Below, piece by piece: positions 19,592 through 29,232 of a stretch of 64,000 nt of DNA (position 1 is the stretch's first letter; each line of letters opens with the position of its first letter). Location of the stretch: the NCBI RefSeq assembly GCF_022378355.1, contig NZ_JAKMAJ010000003.1:1-64000 (forward strand). Reading direction: 5' to 3'. The position numbers and the translations under genes are program-made. This DNA comes from Brenneria bubanii. Lineage in GTDB: Bacteria; Pseudomonadota; Gammaproteobacteria; Enterobacterales; Enterobacteriaceae. The notes below the pieces were generated by a model that saw nothing but the letters and a program-made list of their open reading frames with translations, was not told the DNA's origin and did no database searches.

Positions 19592-21442
19592 TTACTGAAT
19601 TTCACCGCAGGTGAGGCAAAGCGCATACCGGTGCTGCGGGTCGTTAAGGTTATTAATAATGGAAGGCTGCGCGCGCATTGCATTGCTCAACTGCGCCACC
19701 GGCGCGGGCAGCGCCGCCTGAACGGCCGTAGGCAACCAGGCATAAACCGAAGCATTGATCTGATTCAGCATGGTATCAAACAGGCCTGGTTGCTCTTCAA
19801 ACCAGCTAAGCTGATATTGACCCAGCTTCGCCAATTCGGCGGCTTTCTTGACCGCATCGTCAAAATCGCCCAACTGGTCGACCAAACCATTTCCTTCCGC
19901 ATCGCTACCGATCCAGACGTGCCCCTGGGCAATCTGATCAATTTGCTCCGGCGTCTTTTTGCGGGCCTGGGCAACGATATCGATAAAGTTTTTGTAGCCG
20001 CGTTCAATACTCAACTGAACCATTTGACTGAACTCCGGCGATAATGACTTGGTTACCGCCAGGTCGGCCAACGGCGAAGTGGCCACGCCATCAGTGTGCA
20101 CGCCGATGCTTTCCAGCGAATTCTCAAAGGTATTGATTACGCCAAAGATACCGATAGAGCCGGTGAGGGTACTCGGGCTGGCGATGATGCTGTTGGCCGG
20201 CGTTGAAATCCAGTACCCGCCGGATGCCGCCATGCCGCCCATGGAAACCACGACCGGCTTGCCTGCAAGACGTACGGCCATCAGTTCGGCGCGGATCATT
20301 TCCGACGCCGTCACGCTACCGCCAGGGCTGTTAACGCGCAGGATCATCGCTTTGACTTTAGGATCGAGACGCGCCTCGCGGATTTGAGCGGCGGTAGTGT
20401 CGCCACCGACCATTCCGGGCGTTTCCTGACCGTCGATAATCGCGCCGTTGGCAAACACCACTGCTATCTGATTATTGTTTTGAACCTGAGGCTTAGGCTG
20501 GTAGTCGTAAATACTGGTGAAATTAAAGTTGTTGGTTTTGTCATTCCAGCCAAAGGCTTTGATCAGCGTTTGTTCGATAACCGAACGGGAGGCGACTTCA
20601 TCAACCAGTTTGTTTTGCAGCGCGTAGCGCGCCGTATCGCCCTGTACGGCCTGTAAGCCGGAAAGGATACTGGCGGCGCCAGGGAATAATTGTTCCGGCG
20701 TAATCTGACGGTTTGCCGCCACGGTATTCAGATAGTGTTGCCAGAGGGTGTTAATCCAACGGCTATCTGCTTGTCTGGCCTCCGGCGACAGGTTATCGCG
20801 CAGATAGGGTTCAACCGCAGATTTATAGGTGCCGACTCTGAAAATATTGGTGGTGACTTTGAGCTTATCCAACAACGATTTGAAGTAGAGATTATTGGTC
20901 GCTAATCCATGAAGGTCGACTTCGCCCTGCGGCGTAAGCGCGATGGTATTGGCGAAACTTGCCAGATAATATTGCGCCTGAGAATAACTATCGCCTACGG
21001 CATAAATGGGTTTACCGCTGTCGCGGAATTCGCGCAGAGACTTACCGATATATTGCAATGAAGGTTGATCGGCGCCGGAAAAATCACGCAGATCCAGGAC
21101 GATGCCGGTAATATTATTGTCGGTTTTGGCCTGACGGATGCTGTCGACAATATCAAACAGGGAGTTTTCCTGACGGGGATTACTGGATGCGCCGAAAAAT
21201 TCACGCCCCAATTGCCGCAATTTGTTGTTCATTGAGGGCTGATCGACGACCACGCCGGTCAGATCAACCAATAGCGCGCCACGGGTAATATCTGTTGGCG
21301 TATCTTTGAACTGTGTGTAAATTCCGACGCCGATGAGAATGAGCGCGATAAGAAAAATATTGAGAATAAATTCTCTGATAAAATTAAGCAGACGCCAGGT
21401 CCACTTAAAAATGCCGCTAAAAATTCGCCACAATGTGCGCAT
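19592..21442 (-). CDS. sppA: Signal peptide peptidase SppA (protease IV)
   Basis: SppA is an inner-membrane serine protease that degrades cleaved signal peptides in the periplasm. The 616-residue, long enterobacterial form has an N-terminal membrane anchor (residues about 22-45), two tandem SppA domains, the general base Lys in TYKSAVEPYLRD of the first domain and the nucleophile Ser in GGMAASGGYWIS of the second. The length is that of E. coli SppA. It is monocistronic or weakly linked to ansA-pncA. Confidence 0.96.
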   Translation of the reverse strand: MRTLWRIFSGIFKWTWRLLNFIREFILNIFLIALILIGVGIYTQFKDTPTDITRGALLVDLTGVVVDQPSMNNKLRQLGREFFGASSNPRQENSLFDIVDSIRQAKTDNNITGIVLDLRDFSGADQPSLQYIGKSLREFRDSGKPIYAVGDSYSQAQYYLASFANTIALTPQGEVDLHGLATNNLYFKSLLDKLKVTTNIFRVGTYKSAVEPYLRDNLSPEARQADSRWINTLWQHYLNTVAANRQITPEQLFPGAASILSGLQAVQGDTARYALQNKLVDEVASRSVIEQTLIKAFGWNDKTNNFNFTSIYDYQPKPQVQNNNQIAVVFANGAIIDGQETPGMVGGDTTAAQIREARLDPKVKAMILRVNSPGGSVTASEMIRAELMAVRLAGKPVVVSMGGMAASGGYWISTPANSIIASPSTLTGSIGIFGVINTFENSLESIGVHTDGVATSPLADLAVTKSLSPEFSQMVQLSIERGYKNFIDIVAQARKKTPEQIDQIAQGHVWIGSDAEGNGLVDQLGDFDDAVKKAAELAKLGQYQLSWFEEQPGLFDTMLNQINASVYAWLPTAVQAALPAPVAQLSNAMRAQPSIINNLNDPQHRYALCLTCGEIQ

Positions 21443-21634
21443 GGTATCTCCGGAAACGGGAAAACAGCTTATTATTCTAATATCCTAATGAGCGGACAGT
21501 AAAAAGTCAGCATTAAATGATCCTCTGAGGGCTCTTGACCAGGGCTTTCTTGTAACAAAACTTCTACTTATGCTACTTTGACGCGCGCCGTGCGCCTTGC
21601 CACGGAAATCACATTGTAATACAGGAGATGTGCG

Positions 21635-22186
21635 ATGGATGCTCTCGAACTGTTACTGAATCGCCGTTCGGCTTCACGTCTGACCGCGCCGGCCCCCTCG
21701 GGCGAGGCGTTAAGCCATATTATTCACGCCGGTATGCGTGCTCCCGACCACGGCACCTTACGGCCCTGGCGGTTCTTCGTGATTGAAAATGAAGGCCTGA
21801 CGCGCTTCAGCGCGTTGCTGACGCAAGCCGCCGAGCAGGAAGGTCTGGACGAAGCCGCCATAGAAAAGGCCCGGCAGGCTCCGTTTCGCGCGCCGTTAAT
21901 CATTACCGTCGTGGCGCACTGCGAGGAGAGCCCCAAAGTTCCTCGTTGGGAGCAGGTGGTTTCCGCCGGCTGCGCCGTTCAGGCGATGCAAATGGCGGCG
22001 TTGGCTCAGGGGTTCAACGGCATCTGGCGTAGCGGCGCCTGGACCCATAATCAACGGGTTCGTGATGCTTTTGATTGCCGTGAGCAGGATGAGATCGTCG
22101 GTTTCCTTTATTTGGGGACGCCGCAGCTGAAAGCGTCAGCTAAGGTGATGCCGCCTGATGCTGAAAAATTTGTCCGTTATTTCTGA
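21635..22186 (+). CDS. ydjA: Nitroreductase family protein YdjA
   Basis: YdjA is a small FMN-dependent nitroreductase-fold oxidoreductase. The product (183 residues) shows the family start [18 protein letters not shown], the [13 protein letters not shown] motif that contacts FMN, and [11 protein letters not shown] near the dimer interface. The physiological substrate is not settled. In E. coli selD and topB follow in the same direction; here selD is missing and topB comes next after 96 bases. The ribosome binding site is GGAGATG. Confidence 0.93.
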   Translation: MDALELLLNRRSASRLTAPAPSGEALSHIIHAGMRAPDHGTLRPWRFFVIENEGLTRFSALLTQAAEQEGLDEAAIEKARQAPFRAPLIITVVAHCEESPKVPRWEQVVSAGCAVQAMQMAALAQGFNGIWRSGAWTHNQRVRDAFDCREQDEIVGFLYLGTPQLKASAKVMPPDAEKFVRYF

Positions 22187-22282
22187 TAAGCGCCAAGTGA
22201 AAAATTTTCGGTCCCCTCTGCATTGGTGGCGTGTTTCGCACCCAGACGGCAGGACAACGATCTTTCAGCGCGATGGTGCGTA

Positions 22283-24205
22283 ATGCGACTTTTTATTGCC
22301 GAAAAACCCAGTCTGGCGCGGGCGATTGCGGATGTACTGCCTAAACCGCACCGCCGCGGCGATGGCTTTATCGCCTGTGGTCAGAATGATGTTGTTACCT
22401 GGTGCGTCGGGCATTTGCTCGAACAGGCGCAGCCAGATGTTTATGATGCGCGCTATGCACGCTGGTCACTGGCTGATTTACCCATCATCCCGCAGAAGTG
22501 GTTGCTTCAGCCCCGTCCCTCGGTGAGCAAACAGCTCAATACCATCCAAAGGCTGCTGTCTGACGCCAGCGAGATCATTCATGCGGGCGACCCCGATCGT
22601 GAAGGACAGCTACTGGTCGATGAAGTGTTGGAATACCTGGCCTTACCGGAAGAAAAGCGGCGGCAGGTGCGGCGTTGCCTGGTTAACGACCTGAATCCGC
22701 AGGCCGTGGAGCGCGCAGTTTCCAGAATGCGTGAAAACCGGGAGTTTATTCCGCTGTGCGTATCGGCGCTCGCGCGATCCCGCGCCGACTGGCTGTATGG
22801 CATCAATATGACGCGTGCCTACACGCTCCTGGGCCGCAATGCGGGCTATGACGGCGTTCTCTCGGTGGGCCGGGTACAAACGCCGGTGCTGGGACTGGTG
22901 GTGCGTCGTGATGAAGATATCGAGAACTTTGTTCCGAAAGATTATTTCGAGGTGAAAGCCCACATCATCACGCCCGCCGGCGAGCGTTTTGTCGCCGTCT
23001 GGCAGCCGAGTGAATCCTGCGAACCCTATCAGGATGAAGAAGGGCGCCTGTTGCACCGCCCTTTGGCGGAGCATGTGGTCAAGCGCATCGATGGTCAGCC
23101 CGCCGTTGTTAGCGGCTATAATGATAAACGGGAATCGGAAACGGCGCCGCTGCCTTATTCGTTGTCGACGCTACAGATCGAAGCCGCCAGACGATTTGGG
23201 CTAAGCGCTCAGCAGGTGCTGGATATTTGCCAGAAACTGTATGAAACCCACAAACTGATCACCTATCCTCGTTCCGACAGCCGCTACCTGCCGGAAGAAC
23301 ATTTTGCCGGGCGTCATGCGGTATTGAATGCGATTTCGGTACATCAGCCGGATCTCTTGCCGCAACCGGTGATGGATATCGATCGCCGCAACCGCTGCTG
23401 GGATGACGGTAAGGTCGATGCCCACCATGCGATTATTCCTACGGCGCGCAGCGCCAATACGACATTGTCCGATAATGAGCATAATGTTTACGCCCTGATC
23501 GCCCGGCAATACATCATGCAGTTTTGCCCGGATGCGGTATTCCGTAAATGTGTGATCGATCTGGATATTGCCGGCGGGAAGTTCGTCGCCAAGGCCCGGT
23601 TTCTGGCAGAAGCCGGCTGGCGCACGCTGCTGGGAGGAAAAGAGCGCGATGAAGAGAACGAAGGTTCTCCGCTGCCGGTGGTCGCCAAAGGCGATGAGCT
23701 GTTGTGCGAACGCGGTGAAGTGGTCGAACGGCAAACGCAGCCGCCGCGGCATTTTACCGATGCGACCCTGCTATCGGCGATGACGGGTATTGCGCGTTTT
23801 GTTCAGGATAAAGCGCTAAAGAAAATCCTGCGGGCAACCGATGGTTTAGGTACGGAAGCGACGCGCGCCGGCATTATCGAACTATTGTTCAAACGTTCAT
23901 TTCTGTATAAAAAGGGGCGTTATATCCACGCCAGCGAGGCTGGCCGGGCATTGATTCACTCTCTGCCGGATATGGCCGCTCACCCGGATATGACGGCGCA
24001 CTGGGAGGCGACATTGACGCAAATCAGTGAAAAGAAATGCCGTTATCAGGATTTTATGCAGCCGTTGACGTACTCTTTACAGGAATTAATCCATCAGGCC
24101 AGACGGAATCCGGCCGTGAGCGCTTTCAAAGGTATTACTGCGCCTCAGGCGAACAGTAAAAAACGGCGTAAAGCCCGGCCCAAAGTGAAGGAGCAGAATC
24201 AATGA
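22283..24205 (+). CDS. topB: DNA topoisomerase III TopB
   Basis: TopB is a type IA topoisomerase that passes single strands and decatenates replicating chromosomes with RecQ. The 640-residue product begins with the Toprim domain ([20 protein letters not shown]; acidic [15 protein letters not shown]) and has the catalytic tyrosine in [14 protein letters not shown] at about residue 330. ATG 22283 is the family start. The last four bases overlap the next gene's ATGA, indicating translational coupling with ynjH. The C-terminal tail is basic, as usual. Confidence 0.96.
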   Translation: MRLFIAEKPSLARAIADVLPKPHRRGDGFIACGQNDVVTWCVGHLLEQAQPDVYDARYARWSLADLPIIPQKWLLQPRPSVSKQLNTIQRLLSDASEIIHAGDPDREGQLLVDEVLEYLALPEEKRRQVRRCLVNDLNPQAVERAVSRMRENREFIPLCVSALARSRADWLYGINMTRAYTLLGRNAGYDGVLSVGRVQTPVLGLVVRRDEDIENFVPKDYFEVKAHIITPAGERFVAVWQPSESCEPYQDEEGRLLHRPLAEHVVKRIDGQPAVVSGYNDKRESETAPLPYSLSTLQIEAARRFGLSAQQVLDICQKLYETHKLITYPRSDSRYLPEEHFAGRHAVLNAISVHQPDLLPQPVMDIDRRNRCWDDGKVDAHHAIIPTARSANTTLSDNEHNVYALIARQYIMQFCPDAVFRKCVIDLDIAGGKFVAKARFLAEAGWRTLLGGKERDEENEGSPLPVVAKGDELLCERGEVVERQTQPPRHFTDATLLSAMTGIARFVQDKALKKILRATDGLGTEATRAGIIELLFKRSFLYKKGRYIHASEAGRALIHSLPDMAAHPDMTAHWEATLTQISEKKCRYQDFMQPLTYSLQELIHQARRNPAVSAFKGITAPQANSKKRRKARPKVKEQNQ

Positions 24206-24492
24206 AATCGCTGATTTGCTGGTTGTTTGTCGGTGCTGTGCTGGCATCGTCGCCGGTAGCGCTGGCTAACCGCAGCGGGACGGAGATTGTCGTCCCCGTA
24301 CCTGCCGACGTATGGAATGCAGGGACGTCCGCGCGTGAACGCAGCAATCACTGTCTGCATTGCTGCGTGTATGACAACCGCAGTTATTCGGAAGGCGCGG
24401 TACTGAAAGTCGATAGCGTGATCCTCCAGTGTGTTCGGGATAAACAAACGGTGGGCACCAACGATCTGATTTGGCAACCGCTTAAGCAGTAA
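24202..24492 (+). CDS. ynjH: DUF1496 exported protein YnjH
   Basis: This small secreted protein (96 residues) has a signal peptide ([22 protein letters not shown]) and a compact Cys-containing domain: [20 protein letters not shown] then ILQC. This matches DUF1496/YnjH of E. coli, which also adjoins topB. Its function is unknown. It overlaps topB by four bases, so it is probably translated from the same mRNA, and it ends before a strong terminator. Confidence 0.88.
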   Translation: MKSLICWLFVGAVLASSPVALANRSGTEIVVPVPADVWNAGTSARERSNHCLHCCVYDNRSYSEGAVLKVDSVILQCVRDKQTVGTNDLIWQPLKQ

Positions 24493-24517
24493 GAAAAAGG
24501 GTCTGCCGATGGAGGAT

Positions 24518-24560
24518 AACGCGCCGCCGCGAGGTAAAAAATCACGGTGGCGCGTTTTTA
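24518..24560 (+). terminator. Intrinsic terminator of topB-ynjH
   Basis: The 11-bp stem AACGCGCCGCC / GGTGGCGCGTT (one G-T pair) is followed by TTTTATTATT, just before the 3' end of convergent xthA. Confidence 0.8.
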
Positions 24561-24563
24561 TTA

Positions 24564-25370
24564 TTACAACGCGAATTCTGCCCAGATCGGCGCATGGTCG
24601 GACGGTTTTTCCATTGCCCGGATGTCATAATCAATGCCGGTATTGGTGCAACGCTCCGCCAGCGGTTGACTTGCCAGTATCAAATCAATACGCAAACCAC
24701 GATTAACATCAAAGCCCGCGGAACGATAGTCAAACCATGAAAAACGGTCGTTACACTCGGGATTGGCGGCGCGGAACGTATCGGTAAGACCCCAACCTTG
24801 CAGCCGGGCGAGCCATTCGCGTTCTTCCGGCAGGAATGAACATTTTCCCGTTCGTAGCCAGCGTTTGCGGCTGTCTTCGCCAATGCCGATATCCAGATCG
24901 GTCGGACTGATATTCAGGTCGCCCATAATAATCAATGGTTGATCGGCCGCGTGATGCTGTTCGATATAGTTTTGCAAATCCTGATAAAAGCGGGTTTTTG
25001 CGGGGAATTTTATGGGATGATCGCGGCTTTCTCCCTGAGGGAAATAGCCGTTCACTAGGGTAAGGGTTCCTTGTTCGGTAGCAAAATCCGCCATAATAAT
25101 CCGACGCTGCGCGTCTTCTTCATCGGTAGGAAAACCGCGCCGAACCGCTATCGGCTGATTTTTGCACAGTAGCGCGACGCCGTAGTGGCCTTTTTGTCCG
25201 TGATAAAAAACGTGATAACCGTACTGGCTTACGTCTTCCAGTGGAAACATGTCGTCGTGGACTTTGGTTTCCTGCAATCCGATCACATCGGGTTGGTGCT
25301 GTTCGATAATGGCGGCCAACTGATGAGGGCGCGCCCGTAGACCATTGATATTAAAAGAAACAACTTTCAT
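24564..25370 (-). CDS. xthA: Exodeoxyribonuclease III XthA
   Basis: XthA is the main apurinic/apyrimidinic endonuclease and 3' repair exonuclease. The 268-residue protein has the family signatures: the N-terminal [13 protein letters not shown], the metal-binding Glu in [24 protein letters not shown] with the catalytic Asp-Asn pair, and the C-terminal [10 protein letters not shown] with the catalytic His. The length equals the E. coli enzyme. Confidence 0.97.
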   Translation of the reverse strand: MKVVSFNINGLRARPHQLAAIIEQHQPDVIGLQETKVHDDMFPLEDVSQYGYHVFYHGQKGHYGVALLCKNQPIAVRRGFPTDEEDAQRRIIMADFATEQGTLTLVNGYFPQGESRDHPIKFPAKTRFYQDLQNYIEQHHAADQPLIIMGDLNISPTDLDIGIGEDSRKRWLRTGKCSFLPEEREWLARLQGWGLTDTFRAANPECNDRFSWFDYRSAGFDVNRGLRIDLILASQPLAERCTNTGIDYDIRAMEKPSDHAPIWAEFAL

Positions 25371-25482
25371 GTTAGCTGCCGTTCAATGAAAATGTTTCCA
25401 GATGGTAACAGATTTTCCTATCGAGAGTCACGGCGCAGCGGGAAGCGCCTTCGTCGAGTAAATAAGACGTGTTCATGATGAG

Positions 25483-25511
25483 TTGAATGGCAAACGCGGA
25501 GCCCGTATACT
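25483..25511 (+). promoter_or_regulatory. Sigma-70 promoter of the glycine riboswitch transcript
   Basis: TTGAAT at 25483-25488 and TATACT at 25506-25511 are separated by 17 bases, just before the first aptamer. Confidence 0.7.
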
Positions 25512-25513
25512 CC

Positions 25514-25698
25514 GCACTCTCGCAGGAGAGCGAGCGTCTGGTGACGCTCCGCCGAAGGCGCAAACTCCCATAATCGCTCAGGCCACAATACTGCGAATTT
25601 CATTCAAGCCGACTGGAGAGAGGTTGTTGCGACAACCCACCGAAGGGGCAAGCGTCGTCGTCGGCGTAAACTCTCAGGTAAACGGACAGAGGGAGGGG
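25514..25698 (+). ncRNA. Tandem glycine riboswitch (two gcvT aptamers)
   Basis: Two glycine-aptamer cores lie in series. The first runs from GGAGAGCG through CCGAAGGCGCAAACTCCC to GCTCAGGCC. The second runs from GGAGAGAGG through ACCGAAGGGGCAAG to ACTCTCAGGTAAACGGACAG. The conserved CCGAAGG.GCAA and CTCAGG blocks occur in both. The second aptamer ends at the ribosome binding site (GGGAGGGG), so glycine can affect translation start of the next gene. This class usually turns genes on with glycine; a transporter target could be on or off, which cannot be read here. Confidence 0.92.
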
Positions 25699-25720
25699 CT
25701 CATGTCACAGGAAATTTTTT

Positions 25721-26341
25721 GTGCTTACCTATATCTATCTGATCGCGATTACCGCGGAAGGCATGTCTGGCGCGCTGGCGGCCGGACGTCGTAACATGGA
25801 TATTTTTGGCGTTGGTATGATCGCCTTTATCACCGCGCTGGGCGGTGGTACGGTGCGCGATATTCTGCTCGGCCATTACCCCATCGGCTGGACTCAACAC
25901 CCCGGCTATATTTATCTCACGATAGGCGCCGGTCTTTTTACCATTGTCATTGCGCGTGTGATGCACCATTTGCATCGTCTGTTTCTGGTCTTGGATGCCA
26001 TGGGACTGATCGCCTTCACGATTATTGGCTGCAATGTCGCGCAGGGGCTGAATTACTCCATCACGGTGGTGGTGATGTCGGGGATTGTTACCGGGATTTT
26101 CGGCGGAATTCTGCGGGATATTTTTTGTAACCGAACGCCGATGGTGTTGAGAAAAGAGCTCTATGCTTGCGTATCACTACTGGTTGCGCTGCTCTACCTG
26201 GCGCTGAAAGCGCTTAACGTGAATCACGACCTCAATTTATTGGTTTCTTTCAGCCTTGGCCTGTCGGTGCGTTTGGCTGCGATACGCTGGTCATGGCAGC
26301 TCCCGGTATTTTCTTATGTGCCGGGCAGTTGGAAAGAATAA
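25721..26341 (+). CDS. TRIC/UPF0126 family membrane protein (probable glycine transporter); 5' end frameshifted
   Basis: The product (206 residues) is an integral membrane protein of the UPF0126/TRIC family, with two copies of a three-helix unit (GALAAGRRNMDIFGVGMIAF and GGGTVRDILLG; GGILRDIFCNRTPMVL in the second) and about seven helices. The family is now linked to glycine uptake, which the riboswitch directly upstream supports. The expected start is the ATG at 25702 behind GGGAGGGG, but it runs out of frame after six T at 25715-25720. With five T it would read MSQEIFVLTYIYLIAIT, the family N-terminus. As the sequence stands, only a GTG at 25721, with AGGA 9 bases upstream, opens the frame. 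This may be a real mutation, a sequencing error or an unusual start. Confidence 0.8.
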   Translation: MLTYIYLIAITAEGMSGALAAGRRNMDIFGVGMIAFITALGGGTVRDILLGHYPIGWTQHPGYIYLTIGAGLFTIVIARVMHHLHRLFLVLDAMGLIAFTIIGCNVAQGLNYSITVVVMSGIVTGIFGGILRDIFCNRTPMVLRKELYACVSLLVALLYLALKALNVNHDLNLLVSFSLGLSVRLAAIRWSWQLPVFSYVPGSWKE

Positions 26342-26457
26342 ATGGTTTATTGCGATACCTGCGGTTTTGGCGAACCTTGGTCGAAGGTTCTTGCCTTCGC
26401 CTGACGGGAATTTGCAGATTAGCGTTCGGGATATCGTTCAGAGAGTTACTTTAGAAG

Positions 26458-26542
<85 letters not shown>

Positions 26543-26583
26543 ACTGGCCTTGCTGCAAGATGCTTTCGCATCAAGCGGGGCGC

Positions 26584-26611
26584 ATCATATCAAATGCTAC
26601 TTCCTTGTAAA
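26584..26611 (-). promoter_or_regulatory. Promoter of tRNA-Tyr with stringent-type discriminator
   Basis: On the minus strand TTTACA and TATGAT lie 16 bases apart, followed by the GC-rich discriminator GCGCCCCGC. This matches the E. coli tyrT promoter closely, which is under growth-rate and ppGpp control. Confidence 0.85.
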
Positions 26612-26707
26612 GACTGATATATTAAAAAAAAACCTGTTTGCTGATTTTTTATTCCAGATGGCGCATCCTTGTACGTTTCAGGGGTAAAACGATGCGCCAT
26701 CGGTCAA

Positions 26708-27556
26708 TTAAAGAATAATGGTGCGATTGCCGTAAACAAAAACGCGCTGAGCCAACACCCGATAAAGTGCGCGGCTTAGCACATTTTTCTCGACATCGCG
26801 CCCGGCGCGCATCATGTCGTCAGCCGTATAGGTGTGGTCGACGTTGATTACGTCCTGCATGATGATCGGGCCTTCATCCAGACTATCGTTTACGTAGTGA
26901 GCCGTCGCGCCAATGATCTTCACGCCACGCTCGTAAGCCTGATGATAAGGACGGGCGCCGATAAATGCCGGCAGGAACGAGTGATGAATATTGATGACCT
27001 GGTTCGGATAGTGCTGCACGAATGCCGGCGTCAGCACGCGCATGTATTTTGCCAGCACGACGAAGTTCGGCTGATATTGATCGATTTGGGCGATCATGTG
27101 TTGATCGTGCTCTTCGCGGGTGAACCCCTCATGGCTGACCAGATGGAAAGGAATATCAAACCTCTCAACCAGCGTGCGCAATGTATCATGGTTGCCGATG
27201 ACGGCCGCGATTTCAACATCCAGACCGCCATAGGCGCTTTTCATCAGTAAGTCGCCCAGACAATGAGCTTCTTTGGTTACCAGAATGACGATGCGGCGGC
27301 GGCCGGACGTCGTCAATTCACGAGAAGAGCCTTCAGGAAGCGCGCCGTCGAGATCGGCCAGTAAGGTGACGTCATTAAATATGCCTTCCAACTCCGTGCG
27401 CATGAAAAAACGGCCGGTGCGGTGATCAACAAACTCATTGTTCTGTACGATATTGAGTTCGTGTTTGTAGCAAATATTGGTGATTTTTGCGATGAGCCCT
27501 TTAGCATCAGGGCAAATGGTCCGTAATACTTTTCTTTGCGTATTTTGGGGTTGCAT
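26708..27556 (-). CDS. purU: Formyltetrahydrofolate deformylase PurU
   Basis: PurU hydrolyses 10-formyl-tetrahydrofolate to formate and THF, balancing one-carbon pools and supplying formate to PurT. The product (282 residues from the chosen start) has an N-terminal ACT domain (RTICPDAKGLIAKITNICYK) that senses Met/Gly in E. coli, and a C-terminal formyltransferase-fold domain with NIHHSFLPAFIGARPYHQAY. The frame extends to a TTG at 27577, but the ATG at 27556 agrees with the family. It lies between tRNA-Tyr and ychJ, all on the minus strand. Placement near a glycine riboswitch is suggestive for one-carbon metabolism, but the genes are not cotranscribed. Confidence 0.96.
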   Translation of the reverse strand: MQPQNTQRKVLRTICPDAKGLIAKITNICYKHELNIVQNNEFVDHRTGRFFMRTELEGIFNDVTLLADLDGALPEGSSRELTTSGRRRIVILVTKEAHCLGDLLMKSAYGGLDVEIAAVIGNHDTLRTLVERFDIPFHLVSHEGFTREEHDQHMIAQIDQYQPNFVVLAKYMRVLTPAFVQHYPNQVINIHHSFLPAFIGARPYHQAYERGVKIIGATAHYVNDSLDEGPIIMQDVINVDHTYTADDMMRAGRDVEKNVLSRALYRVLAQRVFVYGNRTIIL

Positions 27557-27641
27557 GGGTGTGTGGATCCTGTCCAAAACTTGATTGCGTACGTATGGTT
27601 ATGTTTCGTCGTGCCGGAATTCACCGCAGTTTATCTCTGCT

Positions 27642-28109
27642 TTATTGTCCGCAACACTTTTTGTATTTTTTGCCGGAACCGCAGGGACAACGCTCATTTC
27701 TGCCGGTTTGCAGGTGAATGCCGTCAATATAGTACCAGCGATCGTGATGGCGAAGGAAGCGTGAGCGCTCCCGCATTAATCCAGTCTGTCGCTTATCCGT
27801 GGCGCCAGTATAGCGGGCGGCAAATTCCACGTATCCTTCATCGGGGGTTTTACCCGCGGCAGTGGCTAAAATATTCAACCCGAGCCACTGCGTGTCCCGA
27901 CAGCTTTCCTCAATCGAACTGCGCCATTTTTCCGGCTGGTGGTCTGGATGCCAGGTCGCGATCAGGTAGTCTACATCCTGTTTGACGTAAGCCGTATAGC
28001 GTGATCGCATCAGGGTAACAGGGTCGGCAGCCGCTGCCGCATTGATCAGGTACGGCTGACAGCATGAGCCATATGGCAATCCGCTGTGACAGGGGCAAAT
28101 TTCCGGCAC
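27642..28109 (-). CDS. ychJ: SEC-C motif protein YchJ
   Basis: This 155-residue cytoplasmic protein has zinc-binding SEC-C-type motifs at both ends: CPCHSGLPYGSCC at the N-terminus and NERCPCGSGKKYKKCC at the C-terminus, with a conserved NTF2-like middle (VTLMRSRYTAYVKQDVDYLI). Its molecular role is unknown. The start is a GTG with the ribosome binding site AGGAGA. It is divergent from rssA, in the E. coli order. Confidence 0.93.
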   Translation of the reverse strand: MPEICPCHSGLPYGSCCQPYLINAAAAADPVTLMRSRYTAYVKQDVDYLIATWHPDHQPEKWRSSIEESCRDTQWLGLNILATAAGKTPDEGYVEFAARYTGATDKRQTGLMRERSRFLRHHDRWYYIDGIHLQTGRNERCPCGSGKKYKKCCGQ

Positions 28110-28242
28110 GACGTCTCCTGAAGAAAATTTAATTAAAAAAATGATAAATAATAGTGGGATCCTGAATCAGGATGCCGATATGTTACCTAATAACCTGTGG
28201 ACGTAGCAATGTGCGCTAGAATGAAAACACATGAGGTCAACC

Positions 28243-29151
28243 ATGCGAAAGATAAAAATTGGTCTGGCACTAAGTTCTGGCGCGGCCAAGGGATGGGCGC
28301 ATATCGGCGTGATAAACGCGCTAACGGAGTTGGGCATTGAGGTCGACGTCGTGGCGGGGTGCTCCGTAGGGGCGCTGGTTGGTGCCGCATACGCGACGCA
28401 GCAGTTGGATGTCATGGAACGCTGGGTTTGTGGCTTTGGGTACTGGGACGTTATCCGGTTGATGGATCTTTCCTGGCAACGCGGCGGTTTGTTACGTGGA
28501 GATAAAGTATTCAATAACGTAAAAAATCTGTTAAGAGCAAAACAAATCGAAGATTGTACGATTAAATACGGCGTGGTTGCGACCAACCTGAGCACGGGAC
28601 GTGAACTGTGGTTAACGAAAGGAGATCTTCATCAATCTATTCGAGCATCTTGCAGCATACCTGGTTTACTATCTCCCGTTTGGTTCAACGGCTACTGGCT
28701 AGTTGATGGCGCGGTGGTGAACCCGGTTCCGGTGTCCCTGGCGCGCGCTATGGGCGCGGATGTTGTGATTGCAGTGGATTTGCAACAAGATGCCTGTCTT
28801 GATCATCATGACTTACTATCAATCAAACCAACGACGCCAGAATCTGAAGTGGACGCTGATTCCGATGACTGGCGCCGCAAGATCCGTAAACGTTTATCAC
28901 GAAGAGGGCGTCAGCCGGCAGAGGTTTCGCCAACGGCGATGGAGATCATGAGTACGTCGATTCATATTCTCGAAAACCGATTGAAAATGACGCGTATGGC
29001 GGGAGATCCGCCTGATGTGCTTGTGCAGCCTTATTGTCCGCAGATTGCCACGCTGGATTTTCATCGGGCGCAGGAAGCGATTGAAGCCGGTCGTCAGGCG
29101 GTGGAAAAGAAGCGTGATGAATTATTACCATTAGTCAACAAGGGACGATGA
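28243..29151 (+). CDS. rssA: Patatin-like protein RssA
   Basis: RssA is a patatin-family protein of the bacterial NTE-like branch, encoded with the sigma-S adaptor RssB. The 302-residue product has the glycine-rich oxyanion segment SSGAAKGWAHIGV, the nucleophile elbow GCSVGAL and the catalytic Asp in VDGAVVNPVP, so it should be an active Ser-Asp hydrolase; its substrate is not known. ATG 28243 follows GAGG and gives the E. coli start MRKIKIGLAL. rssB follows after 81 bases. Confidence 0.93.
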   Translation: MRKIKIGLALSSGAAKGWAHIGVINALTELGIEVDVVAGCSVGALVGAAYATQQLDVMERWVCGFGYWDVIRLMDLSWQRGGLLRGDKVFNNVKNLLRAKQIEDCTIKYGVVATNLSTGRELWLTKGDLHQSIRASCSIPGLLSPVWFNGYWLVDGAVVNPVPVSLARAMGADVVIAVDLQQDACLDHHDLLSIKPTTPESEVDADSDDWRRKIRKRLSRRGRQPAEVSPTAMEIMSTSIHILENRLKMTRMAGDPPDVLVQPYCPQIATLDFHRAQEAIEAGRQAVEKKRDELLPLVNKGR

Positions 29152-29232
29152 AAATGCAACGAGAGCGGCAGCGAACGATCATGGACGATAAAGCAAATCT
29201 GAATAATAGGCATTTGAAGTAAGGGGTGACGG

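Noticed and set aside
23201-23752. 183-codon frame antisense to topB
   Set aside because: Falls inside a well supported topB with no start signal of its own.
25483-25794. Reading frame running through the glycine riboswitch
   Set aside because: It crosses both aptamers. Only its segment from 25702 matters, as the out-of-frame start of the membrane protein gene.
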